Positions 1 to 7,289 of a DNA stretch of 9,203 nt are shown here, piece by piece. Origin of the DNA: an uncultured Colwellia sp. (lineage in GTDB: Bacteria > Pseudomonadota > Gammaproteobacteria > Enterobacterales > Alteromonadaceae); assembly GCA_913020705.1 (NCBI GenBank), contig CAJWBY010000169.1, forward strand, positions 1-9,203. The letters are read 5' to 3'. The position numbers and the translations under genes are program-made. Under the pieces are notes generated by a model. It saw only the letters and a list, made by a program, of their open reading frames with translations. It was not told the DNA's origin and made no database searches. Positions within the stretch are counted from its first letter, which is position 1; every line of letters starts with the position of its first letter.

Positions 1-83
1 AGACACAAGTATTACTAAAAACTCGTGAAAAACTTGCAGACTTAGAAAATAAACTTGCAGAAATAGAAGCAAAATTAACTTAG
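1..83 (+). CDS. ubiK: UbiK family ubiquinone biosynthesis accessory factor, C-terminal fragment
   Basis: Only the last 26 codons are present (reading frame from base 3, TAG stop at 81-83); the gene begins left of the window. The peptide contains TQVLLKTREKLADLE and then a Leu/Ala/Glu/Lys heptad pattern, an amphipathic coiled-coil helix. It closely matches the C-terminal region of E. coli UbiK (formerly YqiC), which reads TQVLLRTREKLALLE at the same place. In that family this helix drives trimerisation, and the small protein assists the later steps of ubiquinone synthesis, working with UbiJ in the cytosol or at the membrane. The copy here ends soon after the coiled coil, without the longer polar tail of the E. 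coli protein. It is convergent with the response regulator to its right. A phasin-type coiled coil was considered, but the TREKL match favours UbiK. Confidence 0.85.
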   Translation, partial: TQVLLKTREKLADLENKLAEIEAKLT

Positions 84-113
84 GTTTAAGCCAACTTATT
101 AAATAACATTTAA

Positions 114-137
114 AATAGGTTGGTAGGTTACCCTATT
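114..137 (-). terminator. Weak hairpin between convergent genes, possible terminator
   Basis: AATAG (114-118) pairs with CTATT (133-137), and inside it GGTA (122-125) pairs with TACC (129-132) around a 3-base loop, leaving a 3-base bulge on one side. Read on the minus strand the outer stem runs into TTTT, so it could end transcription of the response regulator that stops at 168. On the plus strand the T-tract is poorer. The stem is short and AT-rich, so this is a tentative call. Confidence 0.35.
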
Positions 138-167
138 ACTTTACTCATCATTAAAAGCGTTTTTCAT

Positions 168-1442
168 TTAACCAAGCTCAATAAAGCCTTTAATCACAGA
201 TTGGTTGCCGCCCTTTTCAATTGCTTGGTGTAAAGCTTGGTCAGCTTCTTTTAAGAGATATTGTAATGATTCATTATCGTTCATCATCGTTGTACCAATA
301 CTTACTGTAAATTGATGTTCTACTTTTTGGGCAATAGTAATATGCTTTTGTACCGCTAACCTTAAATACTCTATTCGTTTTTCAATTGATGCCTCATCTT
401 GACCATTAATTAATATGCCGAACTCACCACCACCAAAACGAGACACTAAGTCTTTCTTAAAATGAAGAGAAAGTAATTTAGCGAGTTCAATGAGGACATT
501 ATCTCCCATTTCATGGCTAATATTCTCATTTATCTCTTTGAAACTATCAATACGTATTAAAGCTAATACATTCAAATATTTTGAAGTAGAAACCTTACTG
601 TGAATATTGTCAGCTTGCTCAACAAAACTTCGTCGATTGAATAATGTTGTTAAATAATCTTTACTTTCCGCTATTTTTACATCATCAAGGTACTGAATTT
701 TTTCAATATTGTGCATGATACGGCAATAAAATTCTTCTGGGCAGAATGGTTTCCTCAGAAAGTCATCAGCGCCATTTTTTATAAAACGTGCAGATTGAAA
801 ATCTCTATTTGCGCCAGAAATGCCAATAATAATGAGTTCGTTTTTTAGATGGTTTTTTCTAATGTTCTGTATCAATTCAATACCGTCCATACCTGGCATT
901 TCTTGATCAGTGATCACCATTTTTATTTCTGGATGGTCATTTAACACTTTTAAAGCCCGTGCTCCATTATCGGCACTTAACACTTTAAAATTTCTTCGTT
1001 TTAATAATGAACAAATATTATTACGAGCGGTTAAAGAGTCGTCAACCACTAATACGGTCACTTTAGCATTGGTAAGTTGGTAATGTAGAACTCGAAGTAG
1101 ATAATGGTAAGCTTGAGAGTTTTCTTTAGTTATATAGTCAATAACAGGTAAATTAAGAATTTTTTGACGGGTTTTATCGTCAACACGACCGGTCATCACT
1201 ATGCTGGGGATTTTGTGTTGCAAAACATATGGAATAGCTTCCCCATCGTTTGCGTCAGGTAAACCATAATCGATCGTTGCAACAAAAAAATCTTGTTTTT
1301 TAGCAAGTATCGCACGTACCCCGGCTAATGTGCTGGCAATCGTTACTTGATACCCTAATGAACGGCCCATGCTTTCAATAACTTTAGCGATAGGAGCGCT
1401 ATCTTCAACAACCAACAAGTGCTTTGACAAAATATATCCCAA
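168..1442 (-). CDS. REC-REC-GGDEF response regulator with degenerate GGDEF domain
   Basis: A 424-residue cytoplasmic two-component regulator with a PleD-like layout. Receiver 1 (about residues 8-118) keeps acidic residues E13/D14, phospho-acceptor D58, T84 and K106. Receiver 2 (about 128-245) keeps D134/D135, D179, S209 and K231. Both should be phosphorylatable. The GGDEF domain (about 256-420) starts with a normal DYLTTLFNRR and keeps N305 and D314. However, the signature reads GGGEF (337-341) instead of GGDEF or GGEEF, the metal-ligand Asp of the D-I-D-x-F-K motif is R297, and the inhibitory RxxD site is FKKD. Cyclase activity is therefore doubtful, and the domain may act as a GTP-binding or interaction module. 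The open frame begins with TTG at 1442, but a second TTG at 1430 aligns with the start of the paralog (SK-LLVVEDS) and has GGGA six bases upstream, so a 420-residue protein is more likely. No membrane segments are visible. The sensor kinase is not in the window. Confidence 0.88.
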   Translation of the reverse strand: MGYILSKHLLVVEDSAPIAKVIESMGRSLGYQVTIASTLAGVRAILAKKQDFFVATIDYGLPDANDGEAIPYVLQHKIPSIVMTGRVDDKTRQKILNLPVIDYITKENSQAYHYLLRVLHYQLTNAKVTVLVVDDSLTARNNICSLLKRRNFKVLSADNGARALKVLNDHPEIKMVITDQEMPGMDGIELIQNIRKNHLKNELIIIGISGANRDFQSARFIKNGADDFLRKPFCPEEFYCRIMHNIEKIQYLDDVKIAESKDYLTTLFNRRSFVEQADNIHSKVSTSKYLNVLALIRIDSFKEINENISHEMGDNVLIELAKLLSLHFKKDLVSRFGGGEFGILINGQDEASIEKRIEYLRLAVQKHITIAQKVEHQFTVSIGTTMMNDNESLQYLLKEADQALHQAIEKGGNQSVIKGFIELG

Positions 1443-1579
1443 ATATCAAACTTATTTTCATTAGATTACAATAAATATATTTTAAGATCTATGACTCGTG
1501 AGAACATTGAACACCATAAAAGTTACTGACTAATAGAATACAAAGCCAGAAAAAATATTATAAAACCGTCTATCTCAAG

Positions 1580-2347
1580 TTAATTCACATCTTTTAGTTT
1601 CTCAATATATTGTAGCTTTTCAATATTTTGCATAACCCGACAATAGAACTCTTCAGGGCAAAAAGGTTTCCGTAAAAAATCATCCGCACCATTTTTAATG
1701 AATCGTGCTGATTGAAAACTCTTTTCTGAACTTGCTACGGCAATAATAATTAATTCATTAATAGGGTGTTTAGCTCTGATTTTGTGTAATAATTCTAACC
1801 CACTCATGCCCGTTAAATCTTGCTCTGTAATGACTATTTTTATATCGGGTTGCTCTTCAAGTTTTTGCACCGCTTTTGTACCATCAGCAACATCATAAAC
1901 CGTAAAATTTCTTCGTTTGAGTAATTGGCAAATATGATTCCTTGATGCTAAAAAACTATCGAAGACTAAAACACCTATTTTAGGGTTATGAAGTTGACCA
2001 TGAAGGATTCTTAATAAGTAATGATAGGCCTGTGCATTTTCTTTTGTGATGTAATCGATAATAGGCTGATTAAGTAGCTTTTTATGTGTCGCGTCATCGA
2101 TCCTGCCCGTCATAATTATACTTGGAATATTGTGTTGGAGGATGAAAGGAATTACTTCTCCATTGGGTGCATCAGGTAAGCCGTAATCAAGCGTCGCTAA
2201 GAAAAAGTTATGCTCCTTTGCGAGAAGTAATTTTACCACAGCAAAAGTGGGCGCGATTGTAACTGAATATCCTAAAGATACCGCCATTTTTTCAATCACT
2301 AATGCAATTGGCTTACTGTCCTCTACAACGAGTAATCTTTTTGACAT
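1580..2347 (-). CDS. Tandem-receiver (REC-REC) response regulator with degenerate second receiver
   Basis: A 255-residue protein made only of two receiver domains. It is paralogous to the REC-REC part of the gene just downstream and stops where that protein continues into GGDEF. Receiver 1 (about residues 4-114) looks functional, with E9/D10, phospho-acceptor D54, T80 and K102. Receiver 2 (about 124-241) has lost its chemistry: the acidic pair is F129/D130, the acceptor Asp is E175, the switch Ser/Thr is A205 and the following Pro is lost (DLTG rather than EMPG), although K227-P228 remain. It may act as a pseudo-receiver or a constitutively acid-mimicking one. With no output domain it probably works by protein contact or as a phosphate relay or sink, by analogy with other stand-alone receivers. 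The ATG at 2347 is well supported by alignment with the paralog, but no clear Shine-Dalgarno sequence is visible. The gap of 137 bases to the downstream gene shows no obvious terminator, so the two may be cotranscribed. Confidence 0.88.
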   Translation of the reverse strand: MSKRLLVVEDSKPIALVIEKMAVSLGYSVTIAPTFAVVKLLLAKEHNFFLATLDYGLPDAPNGEVIPFILQHNIPSIIMTGRIDDATHKKLLNQPIIDYITKENAQAYHYLLRILHGQLHNPKIGVLVFDSFLASRNHICQLLKRRNFTVYDVADGTKAVQKLEEQPDIKIVITEQDLTGMSGLELLHKIRAKHPINELIIIAVASSEKSFQSARFIKNGADDFLRKPFCPEEFYCRVMQNIEKLQYIEKLKDVN

Positions 2348-2590
2348 ATAAAATCAATTCGCATTATTATAATTTGATGTTACATAACTATAGCTGAGAG
2401 TTTTGTTAAGTAAATTTATTGTTGGTAATCAGCAGAATCTAAAAAATTTCAACACTTTGTCGTTAGACACTTTGTTAGTTGTATTTTCAAGCATTTCAAA
2501 AACGAGGAGTTCTCTATTACTTTTATCCTTCTTTATTTGAAAGACGTTACGTTGATAAAACACAGAGTTCTCCAACCCACTAAAACGTAA
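2348..2590. other. Intergenic region between the ilvA terminator and the REC-REC gene
   Basis: Together with the terminator and the ilvA 3' end this forms a gene-free gap of about 310 bases. No convincing small ORF or RNA gene is seen on either strand. It should hold the promoter of the response regulator pair. The only repeat noticed is the 9-mer ACACTTTGT, present twice in direct orientation at 2452-2460 and 2467-2475 (period 15), roughly 105-130 bases upstream of the regulator start. Confidence 0.5.
2366..2371 (-). promoter_or_regulatory. Possible -10 box upstream of the REC-REC gene
   Basis: A perfect TATAAT lies on the minus strand about 18 bases upstream of the ATG at 2347. No good -35 hexamer is seen 16-18 bases farther up. 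An alternative pair, TTTACT and TATAGT with 16-base spacing, lies about 20 bases farther upstream. The region is AT-rich, so chance matches are likely. Some promoter is expected here because the ilv terminator separates this gene from the operon. Confidence 0.25.
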
Positions 2591-2616
2591 AAAGCCACTT
2601 TAATTAAAGTGGCTTT
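2591..2616 (-). terminator. Rho-independent terminator of the ilvGMEDA operon
   Basis: A perfect 26-base palindrome: the arm AAAGCCACTTTAA (2591-2603) is followed directly by its exact reverse complement (2604-2616). On the minus strand the GTGGC side of the stem runs into TTTTT, the classic intrinsic terminator form. It lies about 40 bases downstream of the ilvA stop and upstream of the response regulator genes, so it marks the end of the ilv transcript. On the plus strand the trailing T run is only three bases, so it is mainly one-directional. Confidence 0.9.
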
Positions 2617-2626
2617 AGTATCTGAT

Positions 2627-2638
2627 CTCTATATAGAG
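2627..2638. repeat. 12-base perfect palindrome downstream of ilvA
   Basis: CTCTATATAGAG is a perfect inverted repeat lying between the ilvA stop codon and the terminator. It could be a minor extra hairpin in the ilv 3' untranslated region or a chance AT-rich palindrome. No function can be assigned. Confidence 0.3.
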
Positions 2639-2657
2639 GTTTATATTTGAATATTAT

Positions 2658-4229
2658 TTAATTTAAAAAATTTTGATAAGCTTGATTATCAGTTTCTTCC
2701 TGCCACTCGTAACCTAAATCCTTTAAGTGATTAAAAAAGGCTAATTGATCATCATTGTTGACTTCAAACCCCGTAAGTACTTGTCCGAATGCTGCGCCAT
2801 GGTTACGATAGTGAAATAATGTAATGTTCCAATGTTCACCTAAAGTATCTAAAAATTTTTCTAATGCTCCTGGGTATTCGGGAAATTGAAAACGAAAAAT
2901 TCGCTCTTGTGTCGGAGATGAATTTTGTCCGCCGATCATATAACGAACATGTAACTTTGCGAGTTCATTATTAGTAAGATCAGTGGCTTGATAATCTTTT
3001 TCATCTAACACTGAGAGCAATTGCTCGCGATCTTTTTCGCCACCCGTTCGAACGCCAACAAAAATATTAGCATTTTTATGGCTACCGTCAGCTTTAGTTG
3101 CATAACGATAATTAAATTCTGTGATCACTCTTCCATCGAGGGTGTGACAGAACTTTCTGAAACTGCCTTTCTTTTCTGGAATAGTAACAGAAAGTACGGC
3201 TTCTTTTTGTTCACCAAGCTCACAGCGTTCTGAAATATAACGTAAGGTATGGAAGTTCATGTTAGCGCCAGATAAAATCGCAATTAACGACTCACCTCCA
3301 ACACTGGTTTTACAATACTTTTGTAAGCCTGCTAATGACAATGCGCCTGCAGGTTCTGAAATTACTCGAGTTTGTTCAAAAATGTCTTTAATCGATGTAC
3401 AAATTTCATCGGTAGATACGGTGATCACATCATCGCAATAATGTTTGATTAAATTGAACGTATTTTTACCGATTCTTTTCACAGCAACACCGTCAGCAAA
3501 AAGGCCTACTTGCTCTAAGTCGACTGGTTCACCTGCTTCCATTGCTGCTTTTAAGCAAGCTGAATCTTCCGCTTCAACACCAATCACTTTTATATGTGGT
3601 TGCAGTTGTTTTAAATAAACCGCCATACCCGCTAATAAACCACCGCCGCCGACCGGTATAAATACCACATCTACTTTAGGCTGTTGCTGTAAAAGTTCTT
3701 TTGCGACAGTACCTTGCCCCGCAATAACATCCACATCATCAAAAGGATGCACTAATGTTTTATTTTCATTTCGTGCATATTCTATTGATGCTATTTGTGC
3801 TTCATTAAAACTATTGCCAATTAAGCGAACTTCGGCGCCAAAGTTACGCACATTATCAACTTTGATTTCTGGCGTCGTAATCGGCATAACAATTGTGGCT
3901 TTAATACCAAGCTTATTTGCGGCAAGTGCTAGGCCTTGAGCATGATTACCGGCAGACGCAGCAATAACACCGTGAAAGCATTGCTCCTCAGTTAAGTTAG
4001 ATAACTTATTATATGCACCACGTAACTTAAATGAATGAACCGGTTGTTGATCTTCACGTTTAAGTGTTATTTGATTACCTAAACGCGATGACAACTTAGT
4101 TAACGGTGTTAACTCTGTTTCAACAGCTACATCATAGACAGGCGCTAATAATATTTTTCTCAAATAGCCAAGCGCTTCTTCTTGACTTGCTTTAGCAAGT
4201 ACTAAAGCTTGCTGCTCTGCTTCAGTCAT
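2658..4229 (-). CDS. ilvA: Threonine deaminase (biosynthetic threonine ammonia-lyase)
   Basis: This PLP enzyme converts L-threonine to 2-oxobutanoate and ammonia, the committed step to isoleucine. At 523 residues it is close to the 514 of E. coli IlvA. The catalytic fold II PLP domain (about residues 25-340) contains HSFKLRGAYN with Schiff-base Lys K68, SAGNHAQG with N95, the phosphate-binding glycine loop GGGG at 194-197, and SGAN at 320-323. The C-terminal part holds two ACT-like regulatory repeats, starting near VLSVTIPEKKGS (about 345) and FRFQFPEYPGA (about 445). This marks the allosteric biosynthetic form, inhibited by isoleucine in the family, rather than the short catabolic TdcB. It is the last gene of the operon, 24 bases after ilvD, and is followed by a strong terminator. 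The ATG at 4229 has only a modest GGA nine bases upstream. Overlapping plus-strand frames are shadows. Confidence 0.97.
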   Translation of the reverse strand: MTEAEQQALVLAKASQEEALGYLRKILLAPVYDVAVETELTPLTKLSSRLGNQITLKREDQQPVHSFKLRGAYNKLSNLTEEQCFHGVIAASAGNHAQGLALAANKLGIKATIVMPITTPEIKVDNVRNFGAEVRLIGNSFNEAQIASIEYARNENKTLVHPFDDVDVIAGQGTVAKELLQQQPKVDVVFIPVGGGGLLAGMAVYLKQLQPHIKVIGVEAEDSACLKAAMEAGEPVDLEQVGLFADGVAVKRIGKNTFNLIKHYCDDVITVSTDEICTSIKDIFEQTRVISEPAGALSLAGLQKYCKTSVGGESLIAILSGANMNFHTLRYISERCELGEQKEAVLSVTIPEKKGSFRKFCHTLDGRVITEFNYRYATKADGSHKNANIFVGVRTGGEKDREQLLSVLDEKDYQATDLTNNELAKLHVRYMIGGQNSSPTQERIFRFQFPEYPGALEKFLDTLGEHWNITLFHYRNHGAAFGQVLTGFEVNNDDQLAFFNHLKDLGYEWQEETDNQAYQNFLN

Positions 4230-4253
4230 TATATTTAGTCCACAAGGTCATCA

Positions 4254-6110
4254 TTATTCTATTCCGTCCAACAAATCACGGTTACGTACTGCACCTTTGT
4301 CAGCACTCGTCGCCAGCATTGCGTAGTTTTTAAGCGCATAGCTGATTGGACGAACACGGCCAATGGCTTTCCACGCATCTTTACCTTTTGCTTCCATTTT
4401 CGCACGACGTTCCGCAAGTTCTTCATCACTCACTTTTAATGTGATTGCGCGAGTAGGAATATCAATATGGATGATGTCGCCTTGCTCAACTAACGCGATT
4501 GTTCCGCCACTGCCCGCTTCAGGTGAAACGTGACCAATAGATAAACCTGACGTACCACCAGAGAAACGACCGTCGGTTAATAATGCACATTCCTTACCTA
4601 AGCCCATCGATTTTAAGTAAGTAGTTGGGTAAAGCATTTCTTGCATACCTGGGCCACCTTTAGGACCTTCGTAGCGAATAACAACGACTTCGCCAGCAAC
4701 GACTTTACCCGCTAAAATACCAGATACTGCATCGTCTTGGCTTTCAAATACATGAGCAGGGCCAGTAAAGACTAAGTTATCGTCTGATACGCCAGCCGTT
4801 TTAACAACACAACCGTCAGGCGCAATGTTACCTGCTAATACCGCTAAACCACCCTCAAGTGAAAAGGCATTTTCGATACTACGAATACAGCCATTTTCAC
4901 GGTCATCGTCTAATGTATCCCAACGGCAATCTTGGCTAAATGCTTTAGTCGTACGTATACCTGCAGGACCTGCGCGGTAGAATTTTTTAACGTCTTCATC
5001 GTCAGTCACAGTAATGTCATATTTAGCGATAACATCGGCTAATGTCGTACCTAGAACATTTGGCACATCAGTTTTTAATAAACCAGCGCGAGATAACTCA
5101 CCTAATATTGCGATTACACCGCCAGCACGATGGACATCTTCCATATGGTATTTAGGTGTTGAAGGAGCTACTTTACATAACTGCGGCACAATGCGAGATA
5201 ATTTATCCATGTCTTCCATGGTGTAATCTATACCCGCTTCTTGTGCTGTTGCTAATAAATGTAAAATGGTATTCGTTGACCCCCCCATCGCAATGTCTAG
5301 ACACATAGCATTGTGTAAAGCGTCTTTATTGGCAATGTTGCGTGGTAATGCTGAATCATCATTTTCTTGATAATAACGCTTCGTTAACTTAACAATTTCT
5401 TTACCTGCTTTTAAGAATAATTGCTCACGGTCAGCATGGGTTGCCAACATTGAACCATTACCCGGCAACGCCAAACCTAGAGCCTCTGCTAAACAGTTCA
5501 TTGAGTTAGCTGTAAACATGCCAGAACATGAGCCACAAGTAGGACACGCAGAACGTTCAACCTGGTCACTTTGTTTATCAGAAACTTTTGGATCTGCGCC
5601 TTGGATCATCGCATCAACTAAATCAAGTTTAATGATTTGATCAGAAAGCTTAGTTTTACCTGCTTCCATTGGACCACCAGAAACAAAAATCACAGGAACA
5701 TTTAATCGCATAGCCGCCATCAACATCCCAGGAGTAATTTTGTCACAGTTTGAAATACACACCATGGCATCTGCACAATGGGCATTTACCATGTATTCAA
5801 CTGAATCAGCAATTAGATCACGTGATGGCAAGCTATAAAGCATACCGCTGTGTCCCATTGCAATACCATCATCAACGGCAATAGTATTAAATTCTTTAGC
5901 AACACCACCTGCTTTTTCAATCGCGCCAGCAACAAGTTGCCCCATATCTTTTAAATGCACGTGACCCGGCACAAATTGGGTAAAAGAATTAACAACAGCA
6001 ATAATCGGTTTGCCAAAATCGCCATCAGTCATTCCAGTTGCGCGCCATAAAGCACGAGCTCCAGCCATATTACGGCCTTGAGTAGAAGTTGCAGATCTTA
6101 ATTTAGGCAT
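4254..6110 (-). CDS. ilvD: Dihydroxyacid dehydratase
   Basis: IlvD dehydrates 2,3-dihydroxy-3-methylbutanoate and its methylpentanoate homologue to the 2-oxo acids that precede valine/leucine and isoleucine. It is a cytosolic iron-sulfur enzyme of the IlvD/Edd family. At 618 residues it is nearly the same length as the E. coli enzyme (616), with key residues at the same numbers: D81 (Mg ligand); C122, D123 and K124 in SNCDK (cluster ligand and carboxylated Lys); C195 in [11 protein letters not shown] (cluster ligand); E491; and S517 in DGRFSGG. No truncation or missing key residue is seen. The start at 6110 matches the conserved N-terminus ([21 protein letters not shown]), with GGAA about ten bases upstream. 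The 223-base gap to ilvE is much longer than the 24-base gap to ilvA, so ilvD and ilvA may also be served by an internal promoter, as known for the E. coli operon. Confidence 0.97.
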   Translation of the reverse strand: MPKLRSATSTQGRNMAGARALWRATGMTDGDFGKPIIAVVNSFTQFVPGHVHLKDMGQLVAGAIEKAGGVAKEFNTIAVDDGIAMGHSGMLYSLPSRDLIADSVEYMVNAHCADAMVCISNCDKITPGMLMAAMRLNVPVIFVSGGPMEAGKTKLSDQIIKLDLVDAMIQGADPKVSDKQSDQVERSACPTCGSCSGMFTANSMNCLAEALGLALPGNGSMLATHADREQLFLKAGKEIVKLTKRYYQENDDSALPRNIANKDALHNAMCLDIAMGGSTNTILHLLATAQEAGIDYTMEDMDKLSRIVPQLCKVAPSTPKYHMEDVHRAGGVIAILGELSRAGLLKTDVPNVLGTTLADVIAKYDITVTDDEDVKKFYRAGPAGIRTTKAFSQDCRWDTLDDDRENGCIRSIENAFSLEGGLAVLAGNIAPDGCVVKTAGVSDDNLVFTGPAHVFESQDDAVSGILAGKVVAGEVVVIRYEGPKGGPGMQEMLYPTTYLKSMGLGKECALLTDGRFSGGTSGLSIGHVSPEAGSGGTIALVEQGDIIHIDIPTRAITLKVSDEELAERRAKMEAKGKDAWKAIGRVRPISYALKNYAMLATSADKGAVRNRDLLDGIE

Positions 6111-6228
6111 GATAGTTACATTCCGATTGATAATATTAATTAATATTTAGGATAAAATTTATTTTGAAAACACCCTCATTGAAGCTGTTTTTAAAATAGT
6201 TAAATTGATGATAATGACTCAACCCGCA
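6111..6228 (-). promoter_or_regulatory. AT-rich ilvD upstream region, possible internal promoter
   Basis: This stretch lies between the palindromic element and the ilvD start. It includes a perfect 16-base palindrome, AATATTAATTAATATT, at 6132-6147. A weak promoter-like pair, TTGAGT and TATTTT with 18-base spacing, can be read on the minus strand near its upstream end. Neither is strong evidence in such AT-rich DNA. The idea of an internal ilvDA promoter comes mainly from the gap length and E. coli precedent. Confidence 0.25.
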
Positions 6229-6311
6229 GTCATTTGGCGCTGTAGAAAAAGGAAACACGGAGCTTATGAATATAAGTGAGTATTTCCGATATTGCTAAAG
6301 TGCCAAATGAC
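6229..6311. repeat. 83-base imperfect palindromic intergenic element
   Basis: The left arm (6229-6267) begins GTCATTTGGCGC, and the right arm (6272-6311) ends GTGCCAAATGAC. The outer 12 bases pair with one G-T wobble. Pairing continues through TAG, GGAAA, AC and CTTAT blocks with small mismatches to a 4-base GAAT tip, so the whole element can fold into one long hairpin. It starts 22 bases after the ilvE stop. No clear target-site duplication is visible. Compact size, near-complete self-complementarity and intergenic position fit a REP/ERIC-like or MITE-like dispersed repeat, but only one copy is in the window. In the ilv transcript it would form a large hairpin between ilvE and ilvD. Confidence 0.6.
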
Positions 6312-6333
6312 AAAGAGTTAAGATGTTCTTAAA

Positions 6334-7260
6334 CTATTTTATTGGATCTAACCAGTTATCTGGTACTTCAGTGGTGCCGTTGAATATACCAAAAAATGCT
6401 TCTTGAATAGCTTTAGTAATTGGTCCACGAGAACCATTACCCACTAACATTCCATCAACAGATTTTACCGGTACAACTTCGGTTGCAGTTCCACACATAA
6501 AGAATTCATCAACAAGATATAATGACTCACGTGAAATTGGCTCTTCACGTACTTCATAGCCCAACTTCTCGGCAAGGAAGAAAACCGTATCGCGCGTTAG
6601 CCCTTGTAAAATAGAAGCTGTTCCAGGAGGTGTATAAAGAATGCCCTTACGAATCAAGAATAAATTTTGGCCAGCACCTTCGCTCACCATATTATTGATA
6701 TCTAATGCTACGCCTTCAGCATAACCATGACGAGCAGCTTCTGCTGAAATTAGTTGTGATGAAAGGTAATTACCGCCAGCTTTTGCTGCTGTTGGCATAG
6801 TATTGGGTGCTAATCGATTCCAACTTGAAACACCAACTTCTACACCGTTTTCAATAGCGTCAGCACCTAAGTATGCTTCCCAGCTAAATGCGGCAATCAT
6901 TACATCAGCTTTTGCATCAATAGGTGGACGTAAACCCATACCGATATCACCTAAGAATGCCAATGGGCGCAAGTAAGCTGAAGCTAAACCATTTTTAGCG
7001 ACAGCGTCTTTACACGCTTGAACAATTTCTTCTTCAGTAAAAGGAATATCCATACGATAAATTTTTGCTGAATCGAATAAACGTTTGATATGTTCTTCTA
7101 AACGGAAAATACACGTACCTTTATGAGTATCATAAGCACGAATACCTTCAAACACTGATGAACCATAATGCAAAGCGTGACTCATTACATGTACAGTAGC
7201 ATTTTGCCACGGCATGAGTTCACCATTAAACCAAATTAGTTCTGCATTTACTTTAGCCAT
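6334..7260 (-). CDS. ilvE: Branched-chain amino acid aminotransferase
   Basis: IlvE transfers the amino group between glutamate and the branched 2-oxo acids, the last step in valine, leucine and isoleucine synthesis. It is a cytosolic PLP fold type IV enzyme of 308 residues (E. coli 309). Diagnostic stretches are HVMSHALHYGSSVFEGIRAY (24-43), SSWNRLAPNTMPTAAKAGGNY with Schiff-base Lys K160, SEGAGQNLF with E194, and the PLP-phosphate region around TRDTVFF and CGTATEV. The start at 7260 is supported by the conserved N-terminus (IWFNGELMPW) and a clear upstream AGGAAG. It lies between ilvM (115-base gap with a hairpin) and ilvD (223-base gap with a palindrome), in the usual ilvGMEDA order. No anomalies are seen in the protein. 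Confidence 0.97.
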   Translation of the reverse strand: MAKVNAELIWFNGELMPWQNATVHVMSHALHYGSSVFEGIRAYDTHKGTCIFRLEEHIKRLFDSAKIYRMDIPFTEEEIVQACKDAVAKNGLASAYLRPLAFLGDIGMGLRPPIDAKADVMIAAFSWEAYLGADAIENGVEVGVSSWNRLAPNTMPTAAKAGGNYLSSQLISAEAARHGYAEGVALDINNMVSEGAGQNLFLIRKGILYTPPGTASILQGLTRDTVFFLAEKLGYEVREEPISRESLYLVDEFFMCGTATEVVPVKSVDGMLVGNGSRGPITKAIQEAFFGIFNGTTEVPDNWLDPIK

Positions 7261-7264
7261 TTTT

Positions 7265-7270
7265 CTTCCT
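7265..7270 (-). promoter_or_regulatory. Shine-Dalgarno site of ilvE
   Basis: AGGAAG on the minus strand ends four bases before the ilvE ATG, so the AGGA core is six bases away. It is the clearest ribosome binding site of the downstream operon genes, and it fixes the start at 7260. Independent ribosome loading here fits the 115-base gap after ilvM. Confidence 0.7.
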
Positions 7271-7289
7271 AATTTATAATATTTTTAAC

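Noticed and set aside
1443..1579. Remnant of a GGDEF domain after the short REC-REC gene
   Set aside because: The 137-base gap is too short and AT-rich, and I could not read any GGDEF-like motif in it. Loss of the domain, if it happened, left no visible trace.
3021..3441. Two plus-strand open frames (3021-3233 and 3259-3441) opposite ilvA
   Set aside because: Both lie fully within the strongly conserved ilvA coding sequence on the other strand, show no recognisable domain and have no independent context. They are antisense shadows.
5014..5226. Plus-strand open frame of 70 codons opposite ilvD
   Set aside because: It lies wholly inside ilvD, whose protein is intact and highly conserved; the antisense frame has no recognisable features.
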